From Desulforamulus reducens MI-1 (GTDB lineage Bacteria; Bacillota; Desulfotomaculia; Desulfotomaculales; Desulfotomaculaceae), in the NCBI RefSeq assembly GCF_000016165.1, contig NC_009253.1, positions 2,824,332 through 2,888,331 on the forward strand: a stretch of 64,000 nucleotides of DNA, written 5' to 3'. Positions 41,645-50,501 of the stretch are shown piece by piece. The position numbers and the translations under genes are program-made. Position 1 is the stretch's first letter; the number at the start of each line of letters is the position of its first letter. The notes below the pieces were generated by a model. That model saw nothing but the letters and a program-made list of their open reading frames with translations, made no database searches and was not told where the DNA came from.

Positions 41645-42410
41645 GAAAATCATTACAATAGAAGGCCTGAGTTTTACCTATGGTTGCCACCCGGTACTAA
41701 ATAACATTAACCTTAGTATCTCATCCGGTGATGTGGTAGCCATTATCGGTCCTAACGGGTCTGGTAAAACTACCCTATTAAAGCTGGTACTGGGTCAATT
41801 AAAACCCACTGCTGGTTCTATTAAACTATTTGGTACTGAGGCACACAAACTAAAGGAAAGATTTCGCATTGGTTATCTGGCCCAAAAGGCAACTGGTTTT
41901 AACGCCCAGTTTCCAGCCACTGTCAGGGAAGTGATTTGTTCCGGTCGGGTCCCCCGGCGGGGACTTTTCCGCTCACTGACAAAACAAGATCATGTTCTTG
42001 TTGAGCAGATTCTGGAGCAGGTGGGTTTGAAACAATTTGCTAATCAATCTATCGGTACCCTTTCTGGCGGGCAACAGCAAAGAGTTCTCTTGGCCCGGGC
42101 TTTGGTTTCACAACCGGACCTCCTAATTCTGGATGAACCAAACACTGGAGTTGATAGCCATGCTTTAGCATCCATGTATGAGTTACTAAAGGATCTAAAC
42201 CGCTGTCAGGGTATTACCATGCTGATCGTCTCCCATGAATTGGAGGGCTTGTCCTCTCTGGTGAGTCACCAAATTTGCCTGGATAAACATATTTGTACCT
42301 GTTCTTGTCATAGTTTTAACGACCCTGAAAACCAACTACGCTTTTGCGATAGACGGATCAATAATCATGTAAAAGCAAAGGAGCCTTGTTATGGAAATCT
42401 TTCAATATGA
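41637..42410 (+). CDS. znuC: Zinc-type ABC transporter ATP-binding protein
   Basis: 257 residues from ATG 41637, which overlaps the znuA stop. Walker A 'IIGPNGSGKTTLLKLVLGQ', signature 'IGTLSGGQQQRVLLARALVS', Walker B 'PDLLILDEPNTGVD', and a His switch in 'TMLIVSHEL'. The C terminus has a Cys/His cluster (HICTCSCHSFND), unusual for the family and possibly metal-sensing. It powers the ZnuB permease. Confidence 0.93.
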   Translation: MNKKIITIEGLSFTYGCHPVLNNINLSISSGDVVAIIGPNGSGKTTLLKLVLGQLKPTAGSIKLFGTEAHKLKERFRIGYLAQKATGFNAQFPATVREVICSGRVPRRGLFRSLTKQDHVLVEQILEQVGLKQFANQSIGTLSGGQQQRVLLARALVSQPDLLILDEPNTGVDSHALASMYELLKDLNRCQGITMLIVSHELEGLSSLVSHQICLDKHICTCSCHSFNDPENQLRFCDRRINNHVKAKEPCYGNLSI

Positions 42411-43221
42411 GTTTATGCAGCGGGCCTTAATAGCTGGATTTTTAGTAGGTCTTATTTGTCCCGCTGTAGGTTTATTTATTACTGTGCGTAGAATGTCTAT
42501 GATTTCCGACGCCCTAGCCCATGTTTGTTTATCCGGTGTGGCTGCAGGGATCATAACGGGTATTCACCCGGTATTAAGTGCTTCACTATTTGCCGCCGGA
42601 GGAGGACTATTGATAGAACGGCTGCGCAAGGCCTACCATACTTATTCTGAGATCTCCATTGCCATTATTCTTTCCGCCGGGGTGGCCTTGGGGGCCATTC
42701 TTTTGGATTTAGGCAAGGGATATAGTGCAAACTTTATTAGTTATCTGTTTGGCAGCATTGTGGCAATCAGTACCGATGACCTAAAAATCATATCTTTGAT
42801 GGGTTTTTCCATTCTCCTTTTGATTCACCTGTTAAATAAGGAAATGTTTGCTATTTCCTTCGATGAAGACCATGCCCGTGTAAGTGGAATACCCGTGGAC
42901 GCCATTAGCATCTGCTTTACCATAATCACCGCCTTGACCATTGCCATGTCCATCCGGGTGGTGGGGATCTTACTGGTTTCTTCATTGATGGTTTTACCTG
43001 TTGCCACTTCCATGCGCTTGGCCTCCAGTTTCCGCAGCGCCATGCTGCTAGCCATTTTGTTTGCAGAAAGTGCAATCTTGGTAGGCTTGTTTGCCTCCTT
43101 TTACATAAACCTAGCACCCGGTGGTTCCATCGTTATGACTTCGGTGATTTTATTGGTTGCTACCCTAGTCTACCAGCACTTGATCCATAAAATAGCAGTG
43201 CATAAAGCAGCTGTTTCTTAG
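42391..43221 (+). CDS. znuB: Zinc-type ABC transporter permease
   Basis: 276 residues of the ABC-3 family, with 7-8 membrane segments (ALIAGFLVGLICPAVGLFIT, 'ISDALAHVCLSGVAAGIITG', 'SEISIAIILSAGVALGAILL' and 'AISICFTIITALTIAMSIRV'). The conserved 'SDALAH' and 'VVGILLVSSLMVLPVATSM' blocks are present. It overlaps znuC by 20 bases and is the last gene of the operon. A repeat element begins at the next base. Confidence 0.93.
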   Translation: MEIFQYEFMQRALIAGFLVGLICPAVGLFITVRRMSMISDALAHVCLSGVAAGIITGIHPVLSASLFAAGGGLLIERLRKAYHTYSEISIAIILSAGVALGAILLDLGKGYSANFISYLFGSIVAISTDDLKIISLMGFSILLLIHLLNKEMFAISFDEDHARVSGIPVDAISICFTIITALTIAMSIRVVGILLVSSLMVLPVATSMRLASSFRSAMLLAILFAESAILVGLFASFYINLAPGGSIVMTSVILLVATLVYQHLIHKIAVHKAAVS

Positions 43222-43312
43222 AAAAACTAGGCTTGCGCCAAGTCTTTAGACGCCGGCGGAAGCCTTAGTTGCCCTTATGTATAGGAAAGTTTTATACTTT
43301 CTGGTTTGCCAA
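43222..43312 (+). repeat. Dispersed repeat, copy A, immediately after znuB
   Basis: AAAACTAGGCTTGCGCC begins right after the stop. A partly complementary GCCGGCGGAAGCC follows at 43252-43264, then TTGCCCTTATGTATAGG and AAAGTTTTATACTTTCTGG. The same order occurs at 46862-46972 after the OPT transporter gene. The two GGCTT/AAGCC parts could pair to form an imperfect hairpin. Confidence 0.7.
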
Positions 43313-43317
43313 AAAAA

Positions 43318-43337
43318 TTCTCTGCCATGGCAGAGAA
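43318..43337. repeat. 20-base perfect palindrome
   Basis: TTCTCTGCCATGGCAGAGAA is its own reverse complement. It lies just after repeat copy A and between convergent genes. It could be a protein-binding site or a short terminator. Confidence 0.5.
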
Positions 43338-43431
43338 AAATGTTCAGTGCGTAGATTATGTGAACTTAATATTATCCTATGGGTCAGTATTTATTCTTTA
43401 TCAGATTAAATATTTAAAGACATTAACTAAG

Positions 43432-43483
43432 TTATCAACATTTTATATTACCTACTAACAGGTTATCCACAATGTTGTCCACA
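43432..43483 (+). other. Cluster of DnaA-box-like sites
   Basis: TTATCAACA (43432-43440), a perfect TTATCCACA (43463-43471) and TTGTCCACA (43475-43483), all on the same strand within 52 bases. They lie between convergent genes, so a promoter role is unlikely. A DnaA-binding or titration cluster is inferred. Confidence 0.5.
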
Positions 43484-43553
43484 TTTTTCACAGTTATAGT
43501 ACCAGCGTATAAAAAGTAATAAGTATTTTTAAGCATTTATATTTTACTTTTTT

Positions 43554-43736
43554 CTAATAATGATTGATCGCTTTTTCCAAGATTTCTTTGTTATCAAATA
43601 ATCGCATTAATTTATGTGCATCCTGTTCATAGTGAATAAGATCATCAATCTCCTTCAGCAGGTCTTCCATATCCTCCTTTGCTAAAAGGGGGATTAATAA
43701 TTTTAATTCCTTTGGATCCATTTGAGGTGACAACAT
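43554..43736 (-). CDS. Hypothetical small protein
   Basis: About 60 residues from ATG 43736 (MLSPQMDPKELKLLIPLLAK). AAAGGATG precedes it, and the frame is open further up. It is helical and charged (EDMEDLLKEIDDLIHYEQDA, then 'KLMRLFDNKEILEKAINHY'). No known motif. It is convergent with znuB. Confidence 0.6.
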   Translation of the reverse strand: MLSPQMDPKELKLLIPLLAKEDMEDLLKEIDDLIHYEQDAHKLMRLFDNKEILEKAINHY

Positions 43737-43911
43737 CCATCTCACATCCTTTAATTTATTTCTTGTCAAAATATGCAAAAGAAAATAAAAAAGTTACACC
43801 ATGCGAATATTGTTATTCCTTTCACTTGTTTCTGGTAAAACACCGTAGTGAAAATAATATATGAGTAAATATGAAACTTAACAGAAACAATATTCTTAAG
43901 GAGGGATTAGC

Positions 43912-44871
43912 ATGAGTAGTTTACAATTTGGTGCACAAGTTGCTTTAGATGTCTGTCTAGGCGTGAAAAAGGGGGAAACTGTTTTAGTGATTGCCGATCA
44001 GGGCACAAAAACCGTAGGTTCCACCCTTTGGGAGCAGGCCATAGAGCTGGGTACAGAAGCCCTTTATTTAGAAATGCTTCCCCGTTCAGTGAATGGCGAA
44101 GAACCTCCTGAAGCAATTGCTGAAGCCATGAAGAAGGCACACGTAGTGATCGCTGCCACTTCCAAGTCTCTGTCTCATACAAAGGCCCGTCGCGAAGCCA
44201 ATCAAAGCGGTGCCAGAATTGCTTCAATGCCTGGTGTTACAGGAGAAATGCTGGCTCGAACAATGGCTGCGGACTATCAAAGGATTAAAACCCTAAGTCA
44301 TAAGATCGCTACGATTTTAAACGCCGGCAATGAAGCCCATATAACCACACCCGCAGGTACCAACCTTACCATGTCTTTAAAGGGCCGTGCTGCCCACCCT
44401 GATACCGGTATGCTACAGGAACGGGGATCCTTCAGCAACCTGCCCGCAGGAGAAGCCTATATCGCTCCCATGGAGGGAACCAGCAACGGGGTACTGGTTA
44501 TTGATGGAGCCATGTCCGGCATCGGTATGTTGAAGGGAGAAGTTATCCATATTACAGTGAAAGACGGCTATGCCATTGGTATCCAGGGAGGTCAGGGCGC
44601 CAAGGTTCTGGAGGAGATGTTAAAACCCCTTGGTAGGGATGCTTATAATATCGCAGAATTGGGTGTAGGTACAAATGATAAAGCCATTATTACAGGCAAT
44701 GTACTGGAAGATGAAAAGGTTTTGGGTACAGTTCACGTGGCCCTGGGCAACAGTGTTAGTTTCGGTGGGAAGGTGGAGGTACCGATCCATTTAGACGGCA
44801 TATTACTTAAACCTACCCTTATAGTGGACGGGCAAGAAATTCTGAAGGAAGGAACCCTGATGGTTTCTTAG
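43912..44871 (+). CDS. M29-type aminopeptidase family protein
   Basis: 319 residues. It belongs to the leucyl aminopeptidase (M29)/NicX-like superfamily. Visible blocks are 'VCLGVKKGETVLVIADQGTK', 'AATSKSLSHTKARREANQSG', 'ARIASMPGVTGEMLARTMAA', 'GEAYIAPMEGTSNGVLVIDG' and 'AELGVGTNDKAIITGNVLED', which should hold metal-binding residues. An OPT peptide transporter gene follows 19 bases later, so the pair may import and degrade small peptides. Substrate is not shown by the sequence. Confidence 0.82.
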   Translation: MSSLQFGAQVALDVCLGVKKGETVLVIADQGTKTVGSTLWEQAIELGTEALYLEMLPRSVNGEEPPEAIAEAMKKAHVVIAATSKSLSHTKARREANQSGARIASMPGVTGEMLARTMAADYQRIKTLSHKIATILNAGNEAHITTPAGTNLTMSLKGRAAHPDTGMLQERGSFSNLPAGEAYIAPMEGTSNGVLVIDGAMSGIGMLKGEVIHITVKDGYAIGIQGGQGAKVLEEMLKPLGRDAYNIAELGVGTNDKAIITGNVLEDEKVLGTVHVALGNSVSFGGKVEVPIHLDGILLKPTLIVDGQEILKEGTLMVS

Positions 44872-44889
44872 AGAAAGGTGGTGTAAGAC

Positions 44890-46860
44890 TTGGCTAAAAA
44901 AGCAAGAGATATCATTAACCAGGACGTCGTAGAACAAAAAAGTGATAGTTTGGAGGGAGCCTACGGAGGGATCTCCGGCAAAAAATATGTACCCTTTGTC
45001 TCCACACAAAAGGCATTGGTTGAGTTTACTGTCAGGTCCCTGGTTATTGGTGCTGTACTTTCGGTGCTTTTTGGCGTAGCCAATACATATCTTGGCTTAA
45101 AAGTTGGTCTAACAGTCAGTGCTTCTATCCCCGCTGCGGTACTGGCCACCGGACTCTATAAGTTATTTTTCCGTAGCGGTAACATTTTAGAGAGAAACAT
45201 CGTGCAAACTGTGGCTTCCTCCGGTGAAAGTATTGCCGGGGGTATTATGTTCACCTTGCCAGCTCTGTTTCTCTGGGGTATGGATATGAAAGTAATGACC
45301 GTGGTCATTGCCTCGGTACTGGGTGGTCTTATTGGTGTCTTGTTTTTTATTCCCTTACGAAGATATCTAACCGTTGAAGAGCATGGAAAGCTCATCTACC
45401 CAGAAGGTATGGCCTGTGCAGAGGTGCTGGTATCCGGTGAAAAGGGCGGTGCCGGAGCAGGTTTAGTGTTTGCAGGAATTGCCGTTGGTGGCGTATATAA
45501 GTTTTTCTCCAGCGGTTTGATGGCTTGGCGCGAAAGCCCTGAGTGGAAACTCCCCTTCCTCTCCAACGGGCTTATAGGCATTAATGCTCTGCCCTCACTG
45601 CTGGGGGTGGGCTTTATCGTGGGTTTTGATGTGGGGAAGTTTATGTTGGCAGGTGGACTGTTCGCCTGGTTGGTTATTATCCCTCTCATCAGTTACTTCG
45701 GACAAGCAGTGCCCACTGCCATTTTCCCCAGTGACGTTCCCATTGCCCAGATGGATGCCTGGGCCATATGGAGTAAATATGTACGCTATATAGGTGCCGG
45801 AGCTGTGGCTGCCGGTGGTTTTATCTCCTTAGCAACCTCTGCTCCTACAATTTTTAAATCCTTTCGGGCTGCCATGTCCGGCTTGGCGTCCAGCCAGGGA
45901 GGCGAAAGCGAAAAACGTACAGAAAAGGATCTTTCTCTGGCCATCGTGTTAGGAGGCACCCTGCTGGTGGCCGCCATCATTACCTTTACACCCATTGTTC
46001 CCGGTGGGGTTGTGGGTGCCCTTTCCGTTTTGTTCTTCGGTTTCTTTTTTGCCGCGGTTTCCAGCCGAATTGTTGGCATCGTCGGTGTATCCAATAATCC
46101 TGTGTCCGGCATGACCATTGCAACGTTATTGGTACTCAGTGCCATTGTAAAAGGTTTGGGATTTTCCGGAGAAACTGGTATGGTGGTGGCTATTGTACTG
46201 GGTTCCATTGTTTGTGTGGCCATTGCGGTGGCCGGTGCCACAGCCCAGAACGCTAAGACCACCTTTATTTTAGGGGGCACGCCTAAATATGCACAGGTTG
46301 CCCAATATGTAGGTGTCATTGCCAGTGCTTATTTTGTTGGTGCCATTATTGTTATGCTGCACGGGGCCTATACAATGGGCTCTGCAGATCTGCCAGCGCC
46401 CCAAGCTACATTAATGTCAATGGTAACCAAAGGTGTTATTACCGGTACTCTGCCCTGGGAGTTTGTGATTATGGGACTGGTATTTGGGGTGGCCATATAT
46501 TTGATGGGTCTGCCCATCCTTCCAGTGGCCCTTGGTCTTTACCTGCCGGTGCATTTAAGTATGGGTATTCTCTTTGGGGGGGTTGTACGAATCCTAGTAG
46601 AAAAGGGCATTGCTGCCCAGGATGAATTGAAAGATAAAGTTGAGCGAGGTGTACTAATCTCTTCCGGACTGATTGCCGGAGATGCCTTGATCGGTATTTT
46701 GATTGCCTTCTTTGCCTATATTGAATACAATATAGCTTTCCTTAAGGGAACTGTTCTGGCAGCCAACAACTGGTTTGCTTTGGCCATGTTCCTCGTAGTG
46801 GCCTGGTTTACCTACTGGTATACAAATCGCAAGGATGTACAGAAAGATTTAAATATCTAA
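44890..46860 (+). CDS. OPT-family oligopeptide transporter
   Basis: 656 residues from a TTG start after AAAGGTGGTG. Some 14-16 membrane segments. Family features include 'VLFGVANTYLGLKVGLTVSA', 'NIVQTVASSGESIAGGIMFT', 'LIYPEGMACAEVLVSGEKGG', 'GVSNNPVSGMTIATLLVLSA' and 'GATAQNAKTTFILGGTPKYA'. It is a proton-coupled importer of peptides or metal chelates. Located just after the aminopeptidase gene and closed by repeat copy B. Confidence 0.93.
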   Translation: MAKKARDIINQDVVEQKSDSLEGAYGGISGKKYVPFVSTQKALVEFTVRSLVIGAVLSVLFGVANTYLGLKVGLTVSASIPAAVLATGLYKLFFRSGNILERNIVQTVASSGESIAGGIMFTLPALFLWGMDMKVMTVVIASVLGGLIGVLFFIPLRRYLTVEEHGKLIYPEGMACAEVLVSGEKGGAGAGLVFAGIAVGGVYKFFSSGLMAWRESPEWKLPFLSNGLIGINALPSLLGVGFIVGFDVGKFMLAGGLFAWLVIIPLISYFGQAVPTAIFPSDVPIAQMDAWAIWSKYVRYIGAGAVAAGGFISLATSAPTIFKSFRAAMSGLASSQGGESEKRTEKDLSLAIVLGGTLLVAAIITFTPIVPGGVVGALSVLFFGFFFAAVSSRIVGIVGVSNNPVSGMTIATLLVLSAIVKGLGFSGETGMVVAIVLGSIVCVAIAVAGATAQNAKTTFILGGTPKYAQVAQYVGVIASAYFVGAIIVMLHGAYTMGSADLPAPQATLMSMVTKGVITGTLPWEFVIMGLVFGVAIYLMGLPILPVALGLYLPVHLSMGILFGGVVRILVEKGIAAQDELKDKVERGVLISSGLIAGDALIGILIAFFAYIEYNIAFLKGTVLAANNWFALAMFLVVAWFTYWYTNRKDVQKDLNI

Positions 46861-46861
46861 A

Positions 46862-46972
46862 GAAAACTTGGCTTACGCTATACCCTATAGGGCACGAGAG
46901 CCTTTAGGCGACGGCGTAAGCTGTTGCTCTTATGCATGTCGGAAAATTTTATACTTCCGATATGCTAAACTA
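46862..46972 (+). repeat. Dispersed repeat, copy B, immediately after the OPT gene
   Basis: GAAAACTTGGCTTACGC, then CCTTTAGGCGACGGCGTAAGC, TTGCTCTTATGCATGTCGG and AAAATTTTATACTTCCGA. It matches copy A (43222-43312) in order and in most bases, with extra sequence in the middle. The GGCTTACGC and GCGTAAGC parts can pair. Confidence 0.7.
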
Positions 46973-47059
46973 AAAGTGTCGGAGCTTGCCGTACTCTATG
47001 TCTATTTAGACCATTGTCATAATATTATATGGATTTGTCAGCATCCAACAACTTATATT

Positions 47060-48172
47060 TTATCTAGCTTTTAGTTTACCCTGTTCCAATTTTAACAGTT
47101 GATTTTCTGGCACCACCTGAGAGATAACCAAATCCAATTTTTCCCCTAAGTTTATTAAATAGGAACTTGTTGGTTCTTTATTCTGATCCAAAAGCACTCG
47201 TACCGTAGGATTAGCGGGATACCCCTTTTCCACTTCGACCACCACCCCCAGACAGCCATTGCTTAATTCCACAAAGGTTCCCAGTGGGTAGGGCGCTATG
47301 TTTCGTAAAAAGGGATCAATAATATTGAAATCAAAAAAATAGTTCCCGGCCGCCGCAATCATTTCGCAGGCTTCCTGGGGCGGAAAAGCTTTACGATAGA
47401 CCCTGTCCGCGGTTAGTGCATCATACATATCTACCATACCGGTTATCTGAGAAAGCTGATGAATTTCTCCTTGCTTAAGGCCCTTTGGATAGCCAGATCC
47501 ATCATATTTTTCATGGTGTTCGTAAGCTATTAGGGCACTTAGGTGACTGATACCTTCATATTTTCTTAAACTATTGTAGCTATAGGTTGAATGATTTTTA
47601 ATTACGGTAAATTCTTCCGCCGTAAGTTTGCCAGGCTTGTTCAGTATGGCCCGGGGAATCTGCACCTTTCCTATGTCATGTAACAGAGCTCCCATACCTA
47701 AATGATAAAGGGAGGGTTTACTTAGTTCCATTGACAGACCAGCTAAAATAGCAAGGATACAAACATTTACAGAATGGGCATAGGTATAATCATCATAGGA
47801 CCTAATATCAGTGATATTGACCACCGCAGCCCGATTGCAAATTAACTCTGTAATAATATCCTGCACCGCTCTTTCCATCCTAGCTGCATCTTGATAGGTG
47901 AATTTTCCCGAACCGACTTCCTTACTAAAAATGTTTTTAACCTCTTTAATGGTTTGCATTCGTAGTTCATCTGGAATAACATCTTTAATGAGAATGTCCT
48001 CTGTGAATTTATCTTCAATATATAGGGATGGAATACCTAATTTTTTTAATTGTTGGATGTAGCCTGATGTTAGTTTAACACCAGCATTTAATAAAACATG
48101 GCCTGATGCACTGTAAACCCTTTTAGCAGTTTGCATACCTGGCCTTATGTAATCCAACGGTATCTTTCTCAT
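47060..48172 (-). CDS. HD-GYP domain cyclic-di-GMP phosphodiesterase
   Basis: 370 residues. The HD-GYP core shows 'DYTYAHSVNVCILAILAGLS', 'GALLHDIGKVQIPRAILNKP', 'IAYEHHEKYDGSGYPKGLKQ' (GYP motif complete) and 'ITGMVDMYDALTADRVYRKA'. An N-terminal domain (MRKIPLDYIRPGMQTAKRVY) and a C-terminal beta-rich segment of ~90 residues flank it. No receiver or membrane segment. Such enzymes lower c-di-GMP in the cytoplasm. Confidence 0.94.
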   Translation of the reverse strand: MRKIPLDYIRPGMQTAKRVYSASGHVLLNAGVKLTSGYIQQLKKLGIPSLYIEDKFTEDILIKDVIPDELRMQTIKEVKNIFSKEVGSGKFTYQDAARMERAVQDIITELICNRAAVVNITDIRSYDDYTYAHSVNVCILAILAGLSMELSKPSLYHLGMGALLHDIGKVQIPRAILNKPGKLTAEEFTVIKNHSTYSYNSLRKYEGISHLSALIAYEHHEKYDGSGYPKGLKQGEIHQLSQITGMVDMYDALTADRVYRKAFPPQEACEMIAAAGNYFFDFNIIDPFLRNIAPYPLGTFVELSNGCLGVVVEVEKGYPANPTVRVLLDQNKEPTSSYLINLGEKLDLVISQVVPENQLLKLEQGKLKAR

Positions 48173-48222
48173 AAACTCTCCTAACCAATATTAATAAGTA
48201 TTCTTTTTATTTTAACATAAAA

Positions 48223-48244
48223 GATGGCCGATAGGTCGGCCATC
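48223..48244 (-). terminator. Terminator of the 39-residue gene
   Basis: GATGGCCGA, four bases and TCGGCCATC, followed on the minus strand by TTTTATG. Confidence 0.75.
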
Positions 48245-48267
48245 TCCACCGTAATCCTTATTTAGAT

Positions 48268-48387
48268 TTAAACATAAGTAACCCCAACGGTATTATCCGG
48301 AGGTGGTTTTACAGTCTTACGATCCGTAGAATATTTTGGAACTTGTTTATGTTTTCCCGCATCTCTAGATTTAAGCTTTCTGCTCAT
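48268..48387 (-). CDS. 39-residue basic protein
   Basis: ATG 48387 with GAAAGGAGAGG upstream, stop at 48268, terminator 23 bases on. The sequence (MSRKLKSRDAGKHKQVPKYS, then 'TVKPPPDNTVGVTYV') is basic and proline-containing, probably disordered. The strong ribosome site and terminator make it likely real. Function unknown. Confidence 0.6.
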   Translation of the reverse strand: MSRKLKSRDAGKHKQVPKYSTDRKTVKPPPDNTVGVTYV

Positions 48388-48503
48388 ATTGACCTCTCCT
48401 TTCTACTGCAAATCAATATTAGTTTTCTCCTCTGGATGATATTCATGCAAATTTGGGAACTAGCAAATCTTTCAGAATATCTCTTTTTATAGTTAATTTT
48501 TTA

Positions 48504-48532
48504 TTGACAAATAAAAAAACATAGCATAAAAT
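48504..48532 (+). promoter_or_regulatory. Promoter of the SAM riboswitch - metNIQ transcript
   Basis: TTGACA (48504-48509), 17-base spacer, TAAAAT (48527-48532). It is ~30 bases upstream of the riboswitch, a near-consensus SigA promoter. Confidence 0.75.
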
Positions 48533-48562
48533 CATTATTAGTCAATTAAATAATTTGATTTC

Positions 48563-48676
48563 TTCTTATCCAGAGAGGCTGAGGGACTGGCCCTGAGACG
48601 CCCGGCAACCTTCTTAGGCATTTATCTAAGAAAGGTGCTAATTCCTGCAGAAGAATAATCTTCTGAAAGATAAGGA
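48563..48676 (+). promoter_or_regulatory. SAM-I (S-box) riboswitch
   Basis: Shows the S-box core: CTTATCCAGAGAGGCTGAGG, GACTGGCCC, CCCGGCAACC, a variable P3 hairpin, AAAGGTGCTAATTCCTGC and the closing GATAAGGA. A terminator follows at 48697-48733. High SAM should turn off metNIQ. Confidence 0.95.
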
Positions 48677-48696
48677 GGGGACGTAAGTATATTATG

Positions 48697-48733
48697 GCCT
48701 CTTCTGGTCTTGCCAGAAGAGGCTTAATTTTTT
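48697..48733 (+). terminator. Riboswitch-controlled terminator
   Basis: GCCTCTTCTGG, a five-base loop, CCAGAAGAGGC, then TTAATTTTTT. The expression platform of the S-box upstream of metN. Confidence 0.85.
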
Positions 48734-48800
48734 GGCATATCAGAAATTATCTCCCTTTGATATGCATCATTTGAACTAAGTTTTAGGAAGGTTGATATAT

Positions 48801-49823
48801 GTGATAGAAATTAAAGACCTAACCAAAGTTTACGGTTCCGGTGTCGGAGAGGTCAAAGCACTGGATCATGTAAGCCTGCGGGTTCGTAAGGGTGAAATCT
48901 ACGGGATTATTGGCTTTAGCGGTGCCGGTAAAAGCACTCTAATCCGCTGTGTAAATAGGCTGGAAAAGCCTACTTCGGGCAGCATCAAAGTAAATGGGCA
49001 GGAAATAACCTCCTTAGATGAAGCAGAGCTAAGGGCCAGTCGTCAAAAAATTGGTATGATTTTCCAACATTTTAACCTATTGTCTTCACGGACAGTGTTT
49101 GATAACGTTGCTTTTCCCTTGGAAATTTGTGGACTTAACAAGAAAGAAATTAATGAAAAGGTTATCCGTCTGCTGAAACTGGTTGGTCTGGCCGACAAAG
49201 CCAATGCCTATCCATCTCAACTATCCGGTGGACAAAAACAACGGGTAGGTATCGCCCGGGCCTTAGCCAATGACCCCATTGTTTTACTCTGTGATGAAGC
49301 CACCTCTGCCTTAGACCCGGCCACCACCAGTTCCATTTTAGACTTATTAAAGGATATAAATCGAAAATTAGATTTAACCATTCTTATGATTACTCACGAA
49401 ATGAAAGTTATCTCGGAAATCTGTGATTCTGTGGCCGTTATAGAAAAGGGGAAAATCATTGAAGAGGGTCTGGTTATTGATGTATTTACCCAACCTCAAC
49501 ACCCCACCACCCGCCGCTTTGTGCAAACCATTATTAATACTGATATACCAGACAGTATTAAAGAACGACTGCTGGCAAAGGGCGACGGGCAGATTATTCG
49601 GGTTTCTTTTATTGGAGACACCACAGATAAACCGATAATTTCTACCCTGGTAAAACAATATGATATTGATGTTAATATTCTTTACGGAAACATTGACCAG
49701 ATTCAGGATACCTCCTTTGGCATGTTAATTATTGAATGTATGGGAGCCAAAGCCAACTGTCAAAGGGCTGTTGAATATTTACAGAAACAAGGCTTAAGAA
49801 TCGAGGTGTTAAAAAATGTCTAA
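48801..49823 (+). CDS. metN: Methionine ABC transporter ATP-binding protein
   Basis: 340 residues from GTG 48801 (AGGAAGG eight bases upstream; the frame is open from TTG 48792). Walker A '[20 protein letters not shown]', signature '[20 protein letters not shown]', Walker B '[13 protein letters not shown]'. The C-terminal ~90 residues form the NIL regulatory domain ([20 protein letters not shown]), which binds methionine. It overlaps metI by 8 bases. Confidence 0.96.
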   Translation: MIEIKDLTKVYGSGVGEVKALDHVSLRVRKGEIYGIIGFSGAGKSTLIRCVNRLEKPTSGSIKVNGQEITSLDEAELRASRQKIGMIFQHFNLLSSRTVFDNVAFPLEICGLNKKEINEKVIRLLKLVGLADKANAYPSQLSGGQKQRVGIARALANDPIVLLCDEATSALDPATTSSILDLLKDINRKLDLTILMITHEMKVISEICDSVAVIEKGKIIEEGLVIDVFTQPQHPTTRRFVQTIINTDIPDSIKERLLAKGDGQIIRVSFIGDTTDKPIISTLVKQYDIDVNILYGNIDQIQDTSFGMLIIECMGAKANCQRAVEYLQKQGLRIEVLKNV

Positions 49824-50490
49824 TGAAATTTTTTCCCATTTATCCAGCCTTTCACCGGAAATCATCAAAGCCACCTGGGACACCTTCTACATGACAATGG
49901 TATCAGTGATTCTTTCCTCGGTATTAGGCATTCCCCTTGGAGTTATTTTAGTGATTACCGACAAAGGCCATATTAAAGAAAATTTGGCATTGAACCGGGT
50001 CCTGGGATCCATCATTAATATTTTTCGATCTTTCCCCTTCATTATCTTGTTACTGGCTCTGGTTCCCTTTACCCGTTTGGTTGTTGGAACTACCATTGGA
50101 ACCACCGCAGCCATTGTACCCCTAACCGTTGCCTCGGCCCCCTTTGTGGCTAGAATGATAGAAACTTCTTTAAAAGAAGTGAGCTGGGGTGTGGTGGAGG
50201 CTTCTTTGGCAATGGGAGCCAGTACCTGGCAGATTATTCGTAAAGTGTTATTACCCGAAGCCCTACCCGGTATTATTTTAGGTACGACCATTACTGCCAT
50301 AGCTGTGATTGGTTATTCTGCAATGGCAGGTGTCGTGGGAGGAGGTGGCCTCGGGGACCTGGCGATTCGTTACGGTTATATGCGTTTTGATGCGGTGGTA
50401 ATGGTAACCACCGTAGTTATCTTGATTATTATGGTGCAAATTATTCAATCCCTGGGAAACATATTTGCCGATAAATTTAATAAAAACTAG
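49816..50490 (+). CDS. metI: Methionine ABC transporter permease
   Basis: 224 residues with five membrane segments. It contains the family blocks '[20 protein letters not shown]', '[20 protein letters not shown]' and the EAA-like loop '[20 protein letters not shown]', then '[20 protein letters not shown]'. Translation is coupled to metN by overlap. Confidence 0.95.
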   Translation: MSNEIFSHLSSLSPEIIKATWDTFYMTMVSVILSSVLGIPLGVILVITDKGHIKENLALNRVLGSIINIFRSFPFIILLLALVPFTRLVVGTTIGTTAAIVPLTVASAPFVARMIETSLKEVSWGVVEASLAMGASTWQIIRKVLLPEALPGIILGTTITAIAVIGYSAMAGVVGGGGLGDLAIRYGYMRFDAVVMVTTVVILIIMVQIIQSLGNIFADKFNKN

Positions 50491-50501
50491 GAGGAGTTAA
50501 A

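Noticed and set aside
45786-46319. 177-codon minus-strand frame inside the OPT transporter gene
   Set aside because: It is a Thr/Pro/Ala-rich shadow of a membrane protein gene.
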